A stretch of DNA of 64,000 nt from Scortum barcoo (lineage: Eukaryota; Chordata; Actinopteri; Centrarchiformes; Terapontidae): assembly GCA_023238725.1 (NCBI GenBank), contig CM041550.1, positions 10,742,440 to 10,806,439 on the forward strand, given 5' to 3'. The notes below the pieces were generated by a model. That model saw nothing but the letters and a program-made list of their open reading frames with translations, was not told the DNA's origin and did not search any database. Shown here piece after piece: positions 1 through 12,383 of the stretch (within the stretch, counting starts at the first letter, position 1; every line of letters begins with the position of its first letter). The position numbers and the translations under genes were made by a program.

Positions 1-1385
1 TCCTCCCTTTCCATTTCCCTTCCTCTCTGCCTCGCAAACTAACACCCGTAAACATACAGTGGAGTAACCACATGACCACGGGTTTCTATGACTACATGCA
101 AAATTTGTGAATTAAACGGGAACATCAGCCTAGTTCCAGCCTTGTTCCTTGTTTCCTATAAAACCTGGAATTCTACATATTTTTTTAAACTACCGTGACA
201 TCTGTGTTTAAACAAGGATATCCACAGTGTAAAAATATAAATCTCCCATCACTTTACAGCAAACCTTTTTCCCCAGTTCATTTTTTTCTCCTCTTCCTCG
301 TCCTCACACCTCGCAGTTACCCCTCCCTCCTTTCTGCCCTTGTTCTTTTCCTCTTGCCCTGCTTCATCTTTTTTACATCATTCACCATTAATGCAGTGGT
401 GACCCTCCTCCAAAGATCATATAAAGTCGGGAGTGCTGACAAAGAAAAACTGATGAGGAAGAATCTGCAGAACCTTTTAAAAAAAAGTTGTCACTACATT
501 TGCTCCCATAGGAAGGAAGGTGTGCGAGCATGTGTGTGTGTATGCGAGCATATGCACATACTTTCTTGCTCACGTATGCACGCGACTGCTCATCTATAAT
601 TCAGCAGCGTGGCACTTTCACTTTCCCCGCCAAACAAGCGCCTGAACTGTGCTCCTCTGGCTGCACTCGAGCAATTAAGTGGAGCAGTGATAGCGCTCTC
701 AAGGCCAGACTAAAGCCTTTTAAATTTTAACACCGCAGCTCAACACTGCCCCGGCCCCTGTTAACAAAACCAGGGCTGGCTGGAACATCTGGTTGCCCTC
801 AGACAAGATATTTATTAGTGGAGGAGAGGAACAAAAAAATAATGTTGTGCATAAGCTGACAGCAAGCAGAGTTTGGTAACAGTAGATGTGCAGGTGTTTG
901 TGGACTTTTTCTTGTAACATTGAGCTGCTTTGCATACGTCGTCTTTTGAACGCTGATTTTTTTGGGTTTCGTGAACGACTTCAGAGAGGAAGGAAAAGTG
1001 TGTGTGTGAGTGAGAGAGAACGACAGAGCTCATTAAAGTCATCTGAGATCCACCCCCTCACCACACACACATTACTAGACTGGTTATCCCGCTGCGATCA
1101 ACCCACTAAAAACAGCACAAACACTAAATCTCAAAAGACACGCACGCAAAATATATTATGCAACACACGGGTATCAAAGGCAAACAAACTTTTAAACTCA
1201 CATATATACAGACACACACCGACTCAGCTACGGTAAATTCACAGTCTACACACACACACACACCCAGGGAGCAGTACATTAACAAGAGCAGAGGTAGTAT
1301 GAGGAGACAGTCCAGCTGGAGCACATGTGCAGAGCTCCTGTTCTAATGAGTCCATTAGTCAGTGGCACAGCAACCACAACTGCTA

Positions 1386-1386
<1 letters not shown>

Positions 1387-1437
<51 letters not shown>
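1387..1437. repeat. (CA)n microsatellite
   Basis: An uninterrupted CA dinucleotide tract of about 25 units. A shorter CA tract lies at about 1249-1262. Open frames through it encode only Thr/His or Val/Cys runs. Confidence 0.97.
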
Positions 1438-1443
<6 letters not shown>

Positions 1444-2204
1444 AAGCACACACTTTTTAAACATATTCATGTTTTACATATTCACAAAATAAAGGTGTCC
1501 TTTGCCCTTGAGCTACGGTCAGCCGCACATCAACATGACACATTCATGCTGCTCTGATGAATTGATACTGCACACAGATGGATAACAGTGGGAATAGCGC
1601 TCCTGTCAAACAGGCTTATCGTGTTACACGATAGCATCTCGCCCAACCCCTCCGGAGTTCCCGCTGACAGTAAAACAGCGGTGGGCTTTTGTCTCAGCTG
1701 TCCAACAGAGGGTGCTAGAGCGACGTGCAGCCCCCGGGGCTCCCACGCCATCACTCCTCTGACCGCCTCCTTTCGTCCTTCATCTCATCTGGTCATCTCC
1801 TTGTCCTCCTCTCCTTCTCTGCCCTCTTCCTCCTATCATTCACTGGCACAGGACTATCTATACATCTGAGCAGAGTTTCTTTATGCGTATGTTTGTTTTA
1901 AATATCTTTGTTTTGTCATTACGAGCGACTCAGTTGTTCCACCAAAATTTTAAGCCTGTCCCATCACGTGTATGAAAAGAAATTCAAATAATTTTTCAAT
2001 TATAGGACTATAACCGTGAAAACTCTCATGGCTAAAACCCCCATTACACCACTATTTCAGACTATTAACAGCATAATTCCAGCATGGCCTGGGGCGGCTC
2101 TGGAGTCTGTAGCCAGACATCCAGTATCAGAGCACCAGCAGCTTGAAGACTGTCATATACGGATTGACAGATTGAGCTACAGCGTGGAGGTAAACTCTGG
2201 CTTC

Positions 2205-2228
2205 TGTGTGTGTGTGTGTGTGTGTGTG
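2205..2228. repeat. (GT)n microsatellite
   Basis: A 12-unit GT tract, followed by a second short GT run at about 2276-2290. Confidence 0.95.
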
Positions 2229-3266
2229 CATGAGAAGTGGCAGCACTTAGCCTGTGGCTCATCTATCACAGTTGTTGTGTGTGTGTGTGTAATATCTAAT
2301 GAGTGTGCTCTTAATGAGGCTGAGCTCTGTGTGATCAACTCTCTTCAACAAAGGCCAAGCTATAAAAAAGTAATCACTTTGTTTCAGCAGCACAAGCAAA
2401 AAGCGACTCTCACACAAAGTGTCAAGCTCTTGACCCGTCCAGGCACGCGGCACCCATCATCTCTCCATATGGGTTTCTGTTTACACCAGTGTGTTTACAA
2501 CTTGGCTGCACGATAAGTGCCAGAATGATAATCTCTATTATTTTAAGAGATATAATCTATTCACCTATGGGTAATCTGCTGCAGGCAGAGAGCAGAGAGC
2601 TGCACAAACCTCTTGATCTCTTACTGTAATAACAGAAAATGTAGAGAGATGTTTAAACTGTATCTCCTATTTCATTATTGTAGTTGTTCATGAGAAAATT
2701 AGTATTTAAAAAAATGCAATCTTGAGAAATGATTAGAACAATTCCTGGATCTGCACCTGCACGACAACCTAATGATTTGTTCCCTGGACCCTAGCCTGGT
2801 TTTTCAAGTTTTATTACATCAGTTAACTCGATTTATTTTTTTTGTTCTGTTTTAATATCCTCCTAACAAACTGACAAACAGACTAATAAACAGAGGTAAT
2901 AAATGTTACAGTATTGGAAATATGCCAATATTTCTAGATTGTTATTGCAACTGAGCGCTGTTTATTTAGCTCACTGACTAAATATATGGAGTGCACTGGG
3001 TCGATAATGACAGTGCAGAGTCTTGATTTGTAACGCTAATGCTGTGTGCAGCTTTGAACACAGGAGCGGCTCCTGATCTCAAATGCAGTTAAGCACCCTA
3101 GAAATGAGCCATGTCCCTTCTTTGCGCAACTGGAGTGCTGAGAATACAGACGTGGGCCACTGCATACAGAGGTGGGGGGTTGGGAGAGGGAGGTGGTGAG
3201 GAATGCGAGGGTGAGCGATACTCTGAGTGAGTACCTATGAGTGAGTGGTGACAGCCATTGACATCC

Positions 3267-3270
<4 letters not shown>

Positions 3271-3328
<58 letters not shown>
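3271..3328. repeat. 58-bp poly-A run
   Basis: A pure run of 58 A residues, the longest homopolymer in the window. It could be the tail of an old retroposed copy on the plus strand, but I recognise no SINE body or target-site duplication beside it. Confidence 0.95.
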
Positions 3329-3330
<2 letters not shown>

Positions 3331-4382
3331 TTTACAGTGCTAATGCAAGTGCACATCTCCCTTCAAGTGCACAAACTAATCTGTGCAGCACGCTGGACAT
3401 TTACCTTCTACCCCTCTGGATGAAGGATGCCACTGACAGAACAGAGATGAGAGCGCAGGTCTGCCCCTGTTAATGTGTGGCGATGGCTCTGCATTTATTT
3501 CTTTGTGTGTTTTCATCACATGTGTGCCTCTTGCTCACGTAGCTCTGTGTCTGCTGACTGCACTGTCTTGCAGAGTGCAGCCACTGACCTGCAACAGACA
3601 GCTGTGAAAAAAGGGTGCTAACTTCAGCGCATCGGTGTGCGACTGTTTCGAAAGACCACAGGTATCAAATAAACTGGCCTCCATGCTGCTCTGTATTTTC
3701 AGCTTTACGGGACTGAAATCAAAAGAGTGCCTTCATAAAAGCGGGCTACTTTAACTTATAAAAAACAGAAACGCTTGCTTACCTCCACGTGAAGCATGAC
3801 AGAGCAGCAGAACAAAAAAAAAAAAAGAAAGTGATAGAGGCATGTCATTGTGAAGGCCCGTGGTTAAGCCTCCTGTACAATCCCAACTGAGGGGAGATAT
3901 TATGCGATGCAAAGTTCAGCCGCTATTAAATTGACGCCATACTGTGCCTCTCAATGCTGCCTGTCTTGTATATATTTTGTGCTTTGACAAGTGGCTTTAC
4001 GGCGTTTCCCAGAAAAATAGGAAGCTCCTCTAAAAATAGACACTAACAAACAGGAAAAAAAAGAAGAAATGTTAGTCATTCTAGATTATAGCCTTGTTTT
4101 CAGACAGAGCTTTTCCTTCACCCTCACGCAGCCCAACCATGCCCTGTCTACGTCTCACCACCACCCGTCCATAAATTCCACCAAGTATGACATAATTCCT
4201 TATATGGGGCTTTTGCTTTTTTCTGCACTCTCTCTGCCAGATAAGGTGCAGTTTGTTTCCACGCTGCTCCGGATCCTCCCATGAGGGTACCTGGCCTTGG
4301 CATGAAACCCGCCCGCCTGTTTGCTTGCCTGGGTAAATAACGGGAGACGAGCCTTTGATGTCTCTGGGCTGCTGGGATTCAC

Positions 4383-4619
4383 TCGACGAGAGGTGGAGGG
4401 TGAGGAGATAAAAAAAAAAAAAAAACAGAGAAGGGGGGAAGTAGCAGGAAAGGGAAGAGGTGGTGAGGGATAGAGGACGACAAAGAGTGAGAGAGAAGAA
4501 AGCAGAAGAGGGGAGAGATATTGATTGGACAATGGAGAGGGGAGAGAGAATACAAATAAAGGAAAGGAGAGGGATCGAGTAGGTAGACAGGAAAAAAAGG
4601 AAGAGGAAGGGGGGGGGCA
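4383..4619. repeat. Homopurine-rich tract
   Basis: About 235 bp in which the plus strand is nearly all A and G, including an A run at 4410-4425 and a G run near 4612-4618. On the minus strand it yields low-complexity Ser/Pro/Leu/Phe open frames, which I do not regard as genes. Such asymmetric tracts can form triplex DNA. Confidence 0.85.
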
Positions 4620-7199
4620 TGCACTTTTAAGTTATGAGCCGAGCAAAGACCTGGTTCCCCGGAGTAACGCCAGGGGAGGGTTGGGGCCTGCAATCGTAAA
4701 GAGTTGGAGGAATTGGGAAGGTGATGAATCATGATGGGATGGATAAGAGTCCGCACATTTCTGTTTGTCTCTGCGCTGCGTGTTTTAACAAAAAACCCCA
4801 ACAACTTTCCTCTTTGATGCCATTCAGCTGCTTGACCGTCTGAACCAAGACTTTTCTCTTTTGCTTTTTTCTTTTTTTTTCTCTCTTCACAGACTTTGGC
4901 AGCATGCGAGTCTCTCTGTGTGATTCACCCCAGCCAGCAGCGGTAATTTAAAGCAAGGCCTCCAGCATCTGCAGCACCGGTCCAGAGCGCCCTGCTGTCC
5001 AAGATTGTCTATCCCAAGCAGAGGTCGCCATGGTGACAGCGGCAGCGCTCCCCGGGGTTGTTTACGAATGTACTTAACAAGACTGATTGTGCAACTTTCC
5101 CTGACAGAAATAACACCAAATTAACAGAAACTTGACTAAACAAGTGCAGTTTCTCCTTTTTCATGCTGTAAATGTGTCCCTGAACTCCAAAACAAACTAT
5201 TTTGTCTCCAAATAAAAAAGAAAGAAAGCTAGCAGTCGACTCGTGAGAAAAGTGACTGGAGGAGAAGCAGGAGGCGCTTCGTCCTTTCAGAAAACGACAT
5301 GATCAGCAGACACAGGTCGAGGCCCGACACACAGGGTGATGGAAAAATGACAGACATGAGAAGGGGGAGAAGAAAAGGAGGGGGGAAGAAAAGATCGGCT
5401 TTATGGGACCACTTTATCTTTCATTCACACTCCGTGGCCTCCCTTACAGTTGCCAGGCTCTTCCTGTCCCATTGTGTGGAGAACTGGCTGTGCGCGCAGG
5501 AAGTAGGCTCTTTTGTTTCCTCTCTCCTTCCTGTTGGTGTCGAGCGCAGCGTGGGGAGGAATGTCTGCGGATCTGGGAGGGAGGGACAACGCGTGCTGTG
5601 TTTTGCGAGTAACCAGGAAGGAGCTCCCGGCGGAGACCTTTGCACTTGGAAACACACACGCCGGCAACGGTGAGGGGATGTAGTTCAAACATTACGAAAA
5701 CATGACGCCAACAAACAGAGGGAGGTTTGATTCAGCAGATGCACAGATGGGACGGATATGTAACATACGCACATTTAACGCAGGCAAACAGCCACAAACA
5801 TTAAAGCTCCTCAGATTGGACACCTGATCCTTGCTGATTAATTGATCAGTTTCATGACTCATCAGGGAACGGAATAAATCACCGATGGCAGGCTCTCAGC
5901 CCCAACATATGTCACGTCAGCCGACTCTATTTACCACTCCTTACTGATTCACGTCCACACAATGGCCTCTGGAAACGCGGAGCTCTTTCTGGCTCAAAAC
6001 ATCCCATCCATCCTCCACTTAATCTACCCTGCGTGGCCGATAGCCAAGAAAAGGAGGGAATTTATCACGACGCTTCATCGAAAAAGATTAGAAATTGAGT
6101 ATATGGCCCCAAATCTTTCAGTGCGCTATTGGAGACACAGGAATAACATATTGCAGAGGAAACGTACATCTCTCTGCGCTGAGGGTAAACAAGGTTAGCA
6201 GTAGATCCTGTTAATAAACCATAAAAATCAGTCAGTAGTCTGCCCCACATGCGCCTCATCAGTTCTCACATCACATTTAAAAGGGTGTTTAAAATGGAAA
6301 ACACTCAGCTCAGCTCGGAGTCTGAAACCTACTGTGTGTTTTTTTTAAAGAATGTGTTTGGATTTCAGTGTAATTTCACACATTTATACACCATTTAAGT
6401 ATGTTTTATCACACCAGGCTGCGAATTTGTCAGTTTGTAAATCTGTCAATCAGACGAATATGTCACATGTTTATTTGCAATATGCTTATTTGCTTATTTT
6501 TGGCTCAACTCTTCCCTTAATTCTAGTTGTTCCATTTGTTGTAATCTGACACACGGTGTTCTTCGCCACCGCAATGACCCACTTTCATTTGAATTTTTAG
6601 AGCTATGCACTGCGCTGCTTGGAGAGCACCTTAGAAGTCTGTAACAGTTTTGCTTTTTCTATAAGTCATATTCAAATTTGCGCTGAATTTTTATGAGCGA
6701 GTCTTTGCTGTCCCTTTTTGAAATGAAAGAGCAGAGTGGAGAGAAAGAAAGAGAGAGAGAGAAAAGGTCAATGTGCTGCCACCAACAACCAGAGAAACTA
6801 GTTCCACTGGTCAGACAGGTCAGAGGAGAAAGGAACGGAGAGATGAGGAGAGCGAGGGAGGCGGGCGCCGGAGCAGCTGTCGGAAAGATTGATTTAAAGA
6901 GAACAGAGTAACGACAGCCCGGCATCATCCAATCAGACCCTCGTTTCACAAGGCTGGCGGAGCGGGGCAAAGAGAGCGTGTTTGTCTGCACGGAAAATTC
7001 TCTGAGGGAAGAAATAAAACAGAATAAAACAGAGAAAGGAGGAGGTAAGAGGCGGCGGGAGGAAAACCTGCGGCGTTGCGCTGCGCCGTCAGATGTCACC
7101 ACGAGTCTGAGGATCTGTCACATCTCAGAGCGGCAATAAGAATAAGGGAGGACACTGAGGGGGAAGCAGGAAGTTTCAAATTCAGTGAAGTAGATCGGA

Positions 7200-7530
7200 G
7201 GAGGCCTCTTTCAGTTTCCTCCATCATGCTAACATTTCACAGGTATCATCATTTTACCACGTTCACCTTGTTTAACGTGTCAGCATGCTAACATTTGCTA
7301 ATTTGCACCAAACACAATCTACAGCGAAGGGTGATGGGGATGTTAGTTGTTTTGCAGGTAAGTGTTGGGAAATTAAAATTTGACCTGATGATGGGCCAAG
7401 AGGAAATTGAAGGGATCACCGAAGTTAGTACAATTTATTATGAAGGGCAACAATAATTTACATGCCAAAGTGGTGGACCAACCAACATATCATCAAGATA
7501 TTCAAAGACTAAAAGCTTTTGCTGTTTTCC
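7200..7530. repeat. Degenerate dispersed fish repeat
   Basis: Contains the phrases 'agcatgctaacatttgctaa' (7272-7291) and 'gacctgatgatgg' (7381-7393), followed by 'gggatcaccgaagtta' (7413-7428). I recall these in this order from a non-coding repeat scattered through many percomorph genomes. The copy is diverged and its ends are uncertain. I do not know its formal family name. Confidence 0.6.
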
Positions 7531-10500
7531 TAAAATATAATTTAAATGGTCTGTCTCTTATTTCCACATTCAGACTTCATGATTTTTCAAGGTAATTGTG
7601 GGGCATTTTTCCCCTTTATCAGATAAATCAACCTTGAAACTCAAACCGGCGTCACATTTAAATGACACGTGCCTCAGCCCTACCAGACCATCCAGGTGCC
7701 AGAGGGGGTAATTACAGCTGAGCTGACCGCCACCCATCAGCCGCCGTGTCCACCTCCACGCCAAAACCCGATGGTGTGACACACATCCAGCACTGTTACA
7801 TCCTCCCTCAAGGCAAACTGTTCGAGAGGGCAAAACAAATAAGATGAACCGTGGTCGTTACTTCAAGCGCTCTTATCCCCATTGTGTCCGCTTGAATGGT
7901 AATGTGTGTACTCACGTGAGGTGTTGAACACACACACGTTGGCTTCGAATGTGTCTTTTTGCGTGTTACGGCCCACATCAAACGCTGATCTAATGTCCCC
8001 GCCTGTAAACGTATGTCTATACGTGTGTGCCTGCGTTGTGACCTGAGGCACTCACTGGGATGATGAGGATCTGTAGATTAGACTACAGAGGGGACAGCTG
8101 GGCCCTCGACTTCTGGGGCCATCTCAGCCGTTCATGGAAGTTTAATGGGGTGTGATAATTATGGCAGCTAATCTGGGGGGGGGGTGACGGGAGGTCAAGA
8201 GACCCCGACCGACTCGGGGTCGAGAAGAAAGAGAGAAACCGTGCGTTTGTGCCACCTGACAAACACCACACATAAAAAGAAAAGATGAGGAGAATGGAGG
8301 CGGGCTTTTTTTCTACAAACAATAGCACGGCGGGAGATGAAATTGATCTGCAGCTGAATCCGATTAAATTAGAAACTGACCTGTGAACTCTCGCAGCAGC
8401 ACGCTCACAATGACAGACAACAAAAAAAAAACAGATAAGGGAGGTATAACACGCTGCAGACAGAGTGGTAGTTGTACAGTATCTGTCTGGTTCTTTGATG
8501 ATACGGGAGTTTTCCCACGGGGGCGTTCCCCTCCGACAGGACTGATGTGGAAAAACAAACAACTGTATTGCCTTTCCTCCCTCCCTCTCACTGTGAGCTT
8601 ATTTTAACCCTCCATTACCCTTTTTCCCTTTTTTTTTCTCTCTCTCTTTCATTGTCTGTCTCTCTCCCTTCCTCTTTTTGTCACCTGACTCCTGTGTCAA
8701 AATGTTGTGGAAACAGCAAGTGTATCTCAAAGTGGGTTTGAGTTGCTGTCCGTCCTTTTGGACTAGTTTTTGCCCGTTTACTTGACTTTTTCCCAGCTTT
8801 TACATCAGTCATTTAATCAAATATTTGATCAACAGAGTATTGTTTTCTTTTAACTTAAACTTTAATATCTATTAATCATTCAAGTAATTTTATGTTTTCC
8901 ATTTTATGTTGTTTTGACTGTTGGTGAGACAAAATTGACAATGAAGTACTGATTTCAGCTCTGGTAACTTGTAATGGGAATTGGCCACTATTTATTACAT
9001 TTCATACATGACACAAGTACTAAGTCCATTAGTTGGACTAGGGTTTTCCAAATAACTCTAAAATGATCGTTTTATTCTCTTGACTTGATGATTTATTGCA
9101 CATCTGGCATCGCTGTTTTGACCATTTTCCACTCCAGCAGTCACTCTAGATGAAAGCTTTCTGAACTTGCTGATAGATTTTACAGTAATATTTAACTGCA
9201 GAAACTAAAATCGCGGCACAACAAGTTTAACTGTGCAGCCCTGCTCGGAAATCTATAGTCTCCGTGAATGGAAGGTGCAGGGAGTGGGAGTTAATCAGCC
9301 CTTGCTAAAAAGAGGAAATCCTCCTGTTTCCCAGCTGCCACCTGTCACTCCACCTGACACCTGCCCCACTGGCTATGTCTCTCTGTCTCTCACACACACA
9401 CACAGTGCTGAAAATACCTTCACAAACGCCTTCCCATATAACAACGCGTAGGCTTGCACACTGAACACATGGTGGGAAACGTAAACAAACCGGTTAGCGC
9501 ACATGTACACACAGGTAAACCCGCACGCCTGTTTGCACATGCTATTTACGAGGCGACACCTTAATATAACAGGCCGACAAAGGAGCTGAACATCAGATGA
9601 ACAGTACAAAGGAACACTGTCACAGTGATGGTTTAAGGACTGCAGGACCACACACCATACACACACACACACTCACACAGTGCAAAGACACACAAGCAGT
9701 ACAGTAATTATAAACATTCATTCCTTCTTTTTAGTTAAACATAGTTTTTGTGTGAATTCCTACACAAAAGAGTGAGACATTTGGTCATGATTCAGAGTTA
9801 ATGGACTGCAGATGGATGTTTACAGAAGAGGAAATAAGGGACATGATTGGGAAAAAGACAAAAATATAGCACATTTAGTTACATAAATATTTGTATTGGT
9901 CAAAAAATAGCTTGTATGTTATATCTGTCCTAAACTACACTTTTTTAACAAAATGGCGATAGAAGGTAAACCACTGATTTCGCTCCTACTTTGACCCATA
10001 AAAGAAATCCATGCACATCCTCAACTCTTTTAACTAAGAGGACAATCCCTCTCTCACCCTCCGGCCACATCTGCACACAACTCCACACTAATGAGAAACT
10101 GCATTAACACACATATCCATTCTCTCTCTAACTAAAACACACACATACATAAGAGGCCCTAATCCTTTGTTTCACGCTCGGATTCCCTTCCAAAACACAT
10201 CCTGAACCGATCCTAATGTGGACCTCTGACTCACAAACTATTTCCCTTTCTTCTGTAAGCAAACACACACACAAACACACACACAAAAGTCCTGTTTTTT
10301 TTTTTTTTAACAATGCCCCTCCTAACAGCCAACCGTTGGCTCCTGATACCAATGTGGGTCGTGTTTGTTTTTGTGAACCTGTAAACCTGGCTGCGTGTGT
10401 TTGTCCTGAAGTGCTTGTATCTCCGCACTTCGCAGAGAGTGAAACCAGGTAAGTGAGTTTGCAGGCAGCTGCTGTCGAAACCGCACGCGCTTTGCAACGC

Positions 10501-11279
10501 AAAGATACACACATCCACGGGAGCATGCACGGGATCCATCGCTCTGCGCTCACGCCGCATGTGCTCGATAAATACAGTGACACACAGAGTGAACACACCC
10601 ATGCTATAAATTTCACATACAATAGCTTAATCCTAATTCCTAATCCACCCAGATTCTCGTGATATGCAGACATAACCTAAATAGCGTGCAGCTTACAGCG
10701 CAGATCCCTATTAAAAACCTGAGTTGTTGCCACTCAGCTGGTATTATCTCCTCTCCAGCACACTGTCCAGGTCTAATGAGTGACATGGATAACACAGATC
10801 CATTGTGCAGAAAGGATTACTAATGTAAACATGTCCTCTCCGACTCTGGACGCGGTCTAGCAGCTTCACTGACAGTCTTGATTACTTCATCAGTCAATCC
10901 CAAACTGTCCGAGTTGTTTAACGAGGTGTGTTATCATGGCAAAAAACAAAAAGAGGACCTAGTCAGAGATAAAAACAAATCCCTATTGTGTGACTTGGGA
11001 GAAAATCTGGGCCCAGATATTTAGCACAGCAGTCTATAAACATAAAAGCTGACTCAGGTCACGAAGGTGTGCTTTGTGTGGGCCAAATGAAACCTCATAA
11101 ATGAGATAGAGGAGGAGGCATTGCAATAAATCATCAGCTAAACATCTCTCTGAGGCGGCCTGAGCTCTTTGGATCTTCTCCTTATAAGGTCCAACGGGAC
11201 CGGTGATGCAGCAATACAGTCAGCCTGCCGTAGGTAGGGAAGAACTGTGGTGCCTTTCATCAAGTACAACAGGAAGCTT

Positions 11280-11382
11280 GATTTGAATAGGACTGGAAAG
11301 AGAGCAGGGAGGACAGGAGGCAGGAAGAAAGAGGGGGGAGGGGGGAGGAGGGTGGAAGGAAAAGAGACGGAGGAGAAGTAGT
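11280..11382. repeat. Homopurine tract
   Basis: About 100 bp of GA-rich sequence with almost no pyrimidines, lying 130 bp left of a 25-unit GT microsatellite. The two together make a long low-complexity block. Confidence 0.8.
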
Positions 11383-11514
11383 GAAACAAAAAAATACAGT
11401 ATATATGGTTGAGAGGCAGATGAAGGAGAGCAGGAGATGAGAGAGAGGCTGACATGAAGAAGGTACGCTACATAAAGAGACGCTGACAGGAGACACAGGA
11501 AAGGAGAGTGAAGT

Positions 11515-11516
<2 letters not shown>

Positions 11517-11566
<50 letters not shown>
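11517..11566. repeat. (GT)n microsatellite
   Basis: A 25-unit uninterrupted GT tract. Confidence 0.97.
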
Positions 11567-11570
<4 letters not shown>

Positions 11571-12340
11571 AGGCCTACAACAGGAAACAAAGGACACAAG
11601 TCGCGGCCAGTCTACTGTTATCAGCTCAGACAACACACACACAAAAACAAAAGACAGGCCCAAAAAAAAAAAGGAAAAAAAAGGGACACTTGACTTCACG
11701 TGGACACCAGACGCACACAAAACAAAGCAACTGCCATTGACAACGCTCCTTGTTTACACCACAAAACACAGACCGTTGGACTTCAGAGTAAAAGCACCTG
11801 CGCGATTGTATAACAAAGCGGAGCTGAAAGCGCACCATTTATTTATTTGTAACTCTCAACACTTGAGCTGATGTTCACAGTTCACCCTTGACCTTGAAAA
11901 AAGCATTTTGAATTGAGAAGACAAGCTTACAAGAAAAACACACATGATCCTCGTCAGCAAGTGCAAGAACAGGATGAACTCTGAAACACAGATACTCAAC
12001 AGGCATGTGGGAGAAGCCCTAAAAGTAAATGTAAAATCGAACGACTGCAATCCCTCAACAAGGAGCTAAACTCCATCGGAGGCTCACATGAAAGCTCAAG
12101 AGCGGCTACTAAATGCATCTTGTAATGATGAGTGGAAAGTTCTGATGTCTGTATGCGAATAACATGGTCCACATTTGCACACAAGTTGTAACTGCTGTTT
12201 TATGCTGCCGCTGTGAGCTGAATTTCCCTCAGGATGAACAAATGAATCACATTTTCTGACCTCAGAAGACCTGATACGGTTCCCTCCTTCTTTCATTATC
12301 TTTGGACAACTGATAATTCAATGTGACCATGTATGGTAGT

Positions 12341-12383
12341 AAAAAAAAAAAAAAATTGTTTTTTTTAATTTTTTTTTTAAAAA
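12341..12383. repeat. Poly-A / poly-T self-complementary run
   Basis: Fifteen A residues are followed by alternating T-rich and A-rich runs, giving a 43-bp block that can fold back on itself. It is probably a decayed poly-A tract or low-complexity DNA. Confidence 0.85.

Noticed and set aside
2016..2516. 166-codon plus-strand frame
   Set aside because: It contains two GT-derived Val/Cys runs and no domain.
4081..4620. 179-codon minus-strand frame rich in Ser, Leu, Phe and Pro
   Set aside because: It is the complement of a homopurine tract and is low complexity.
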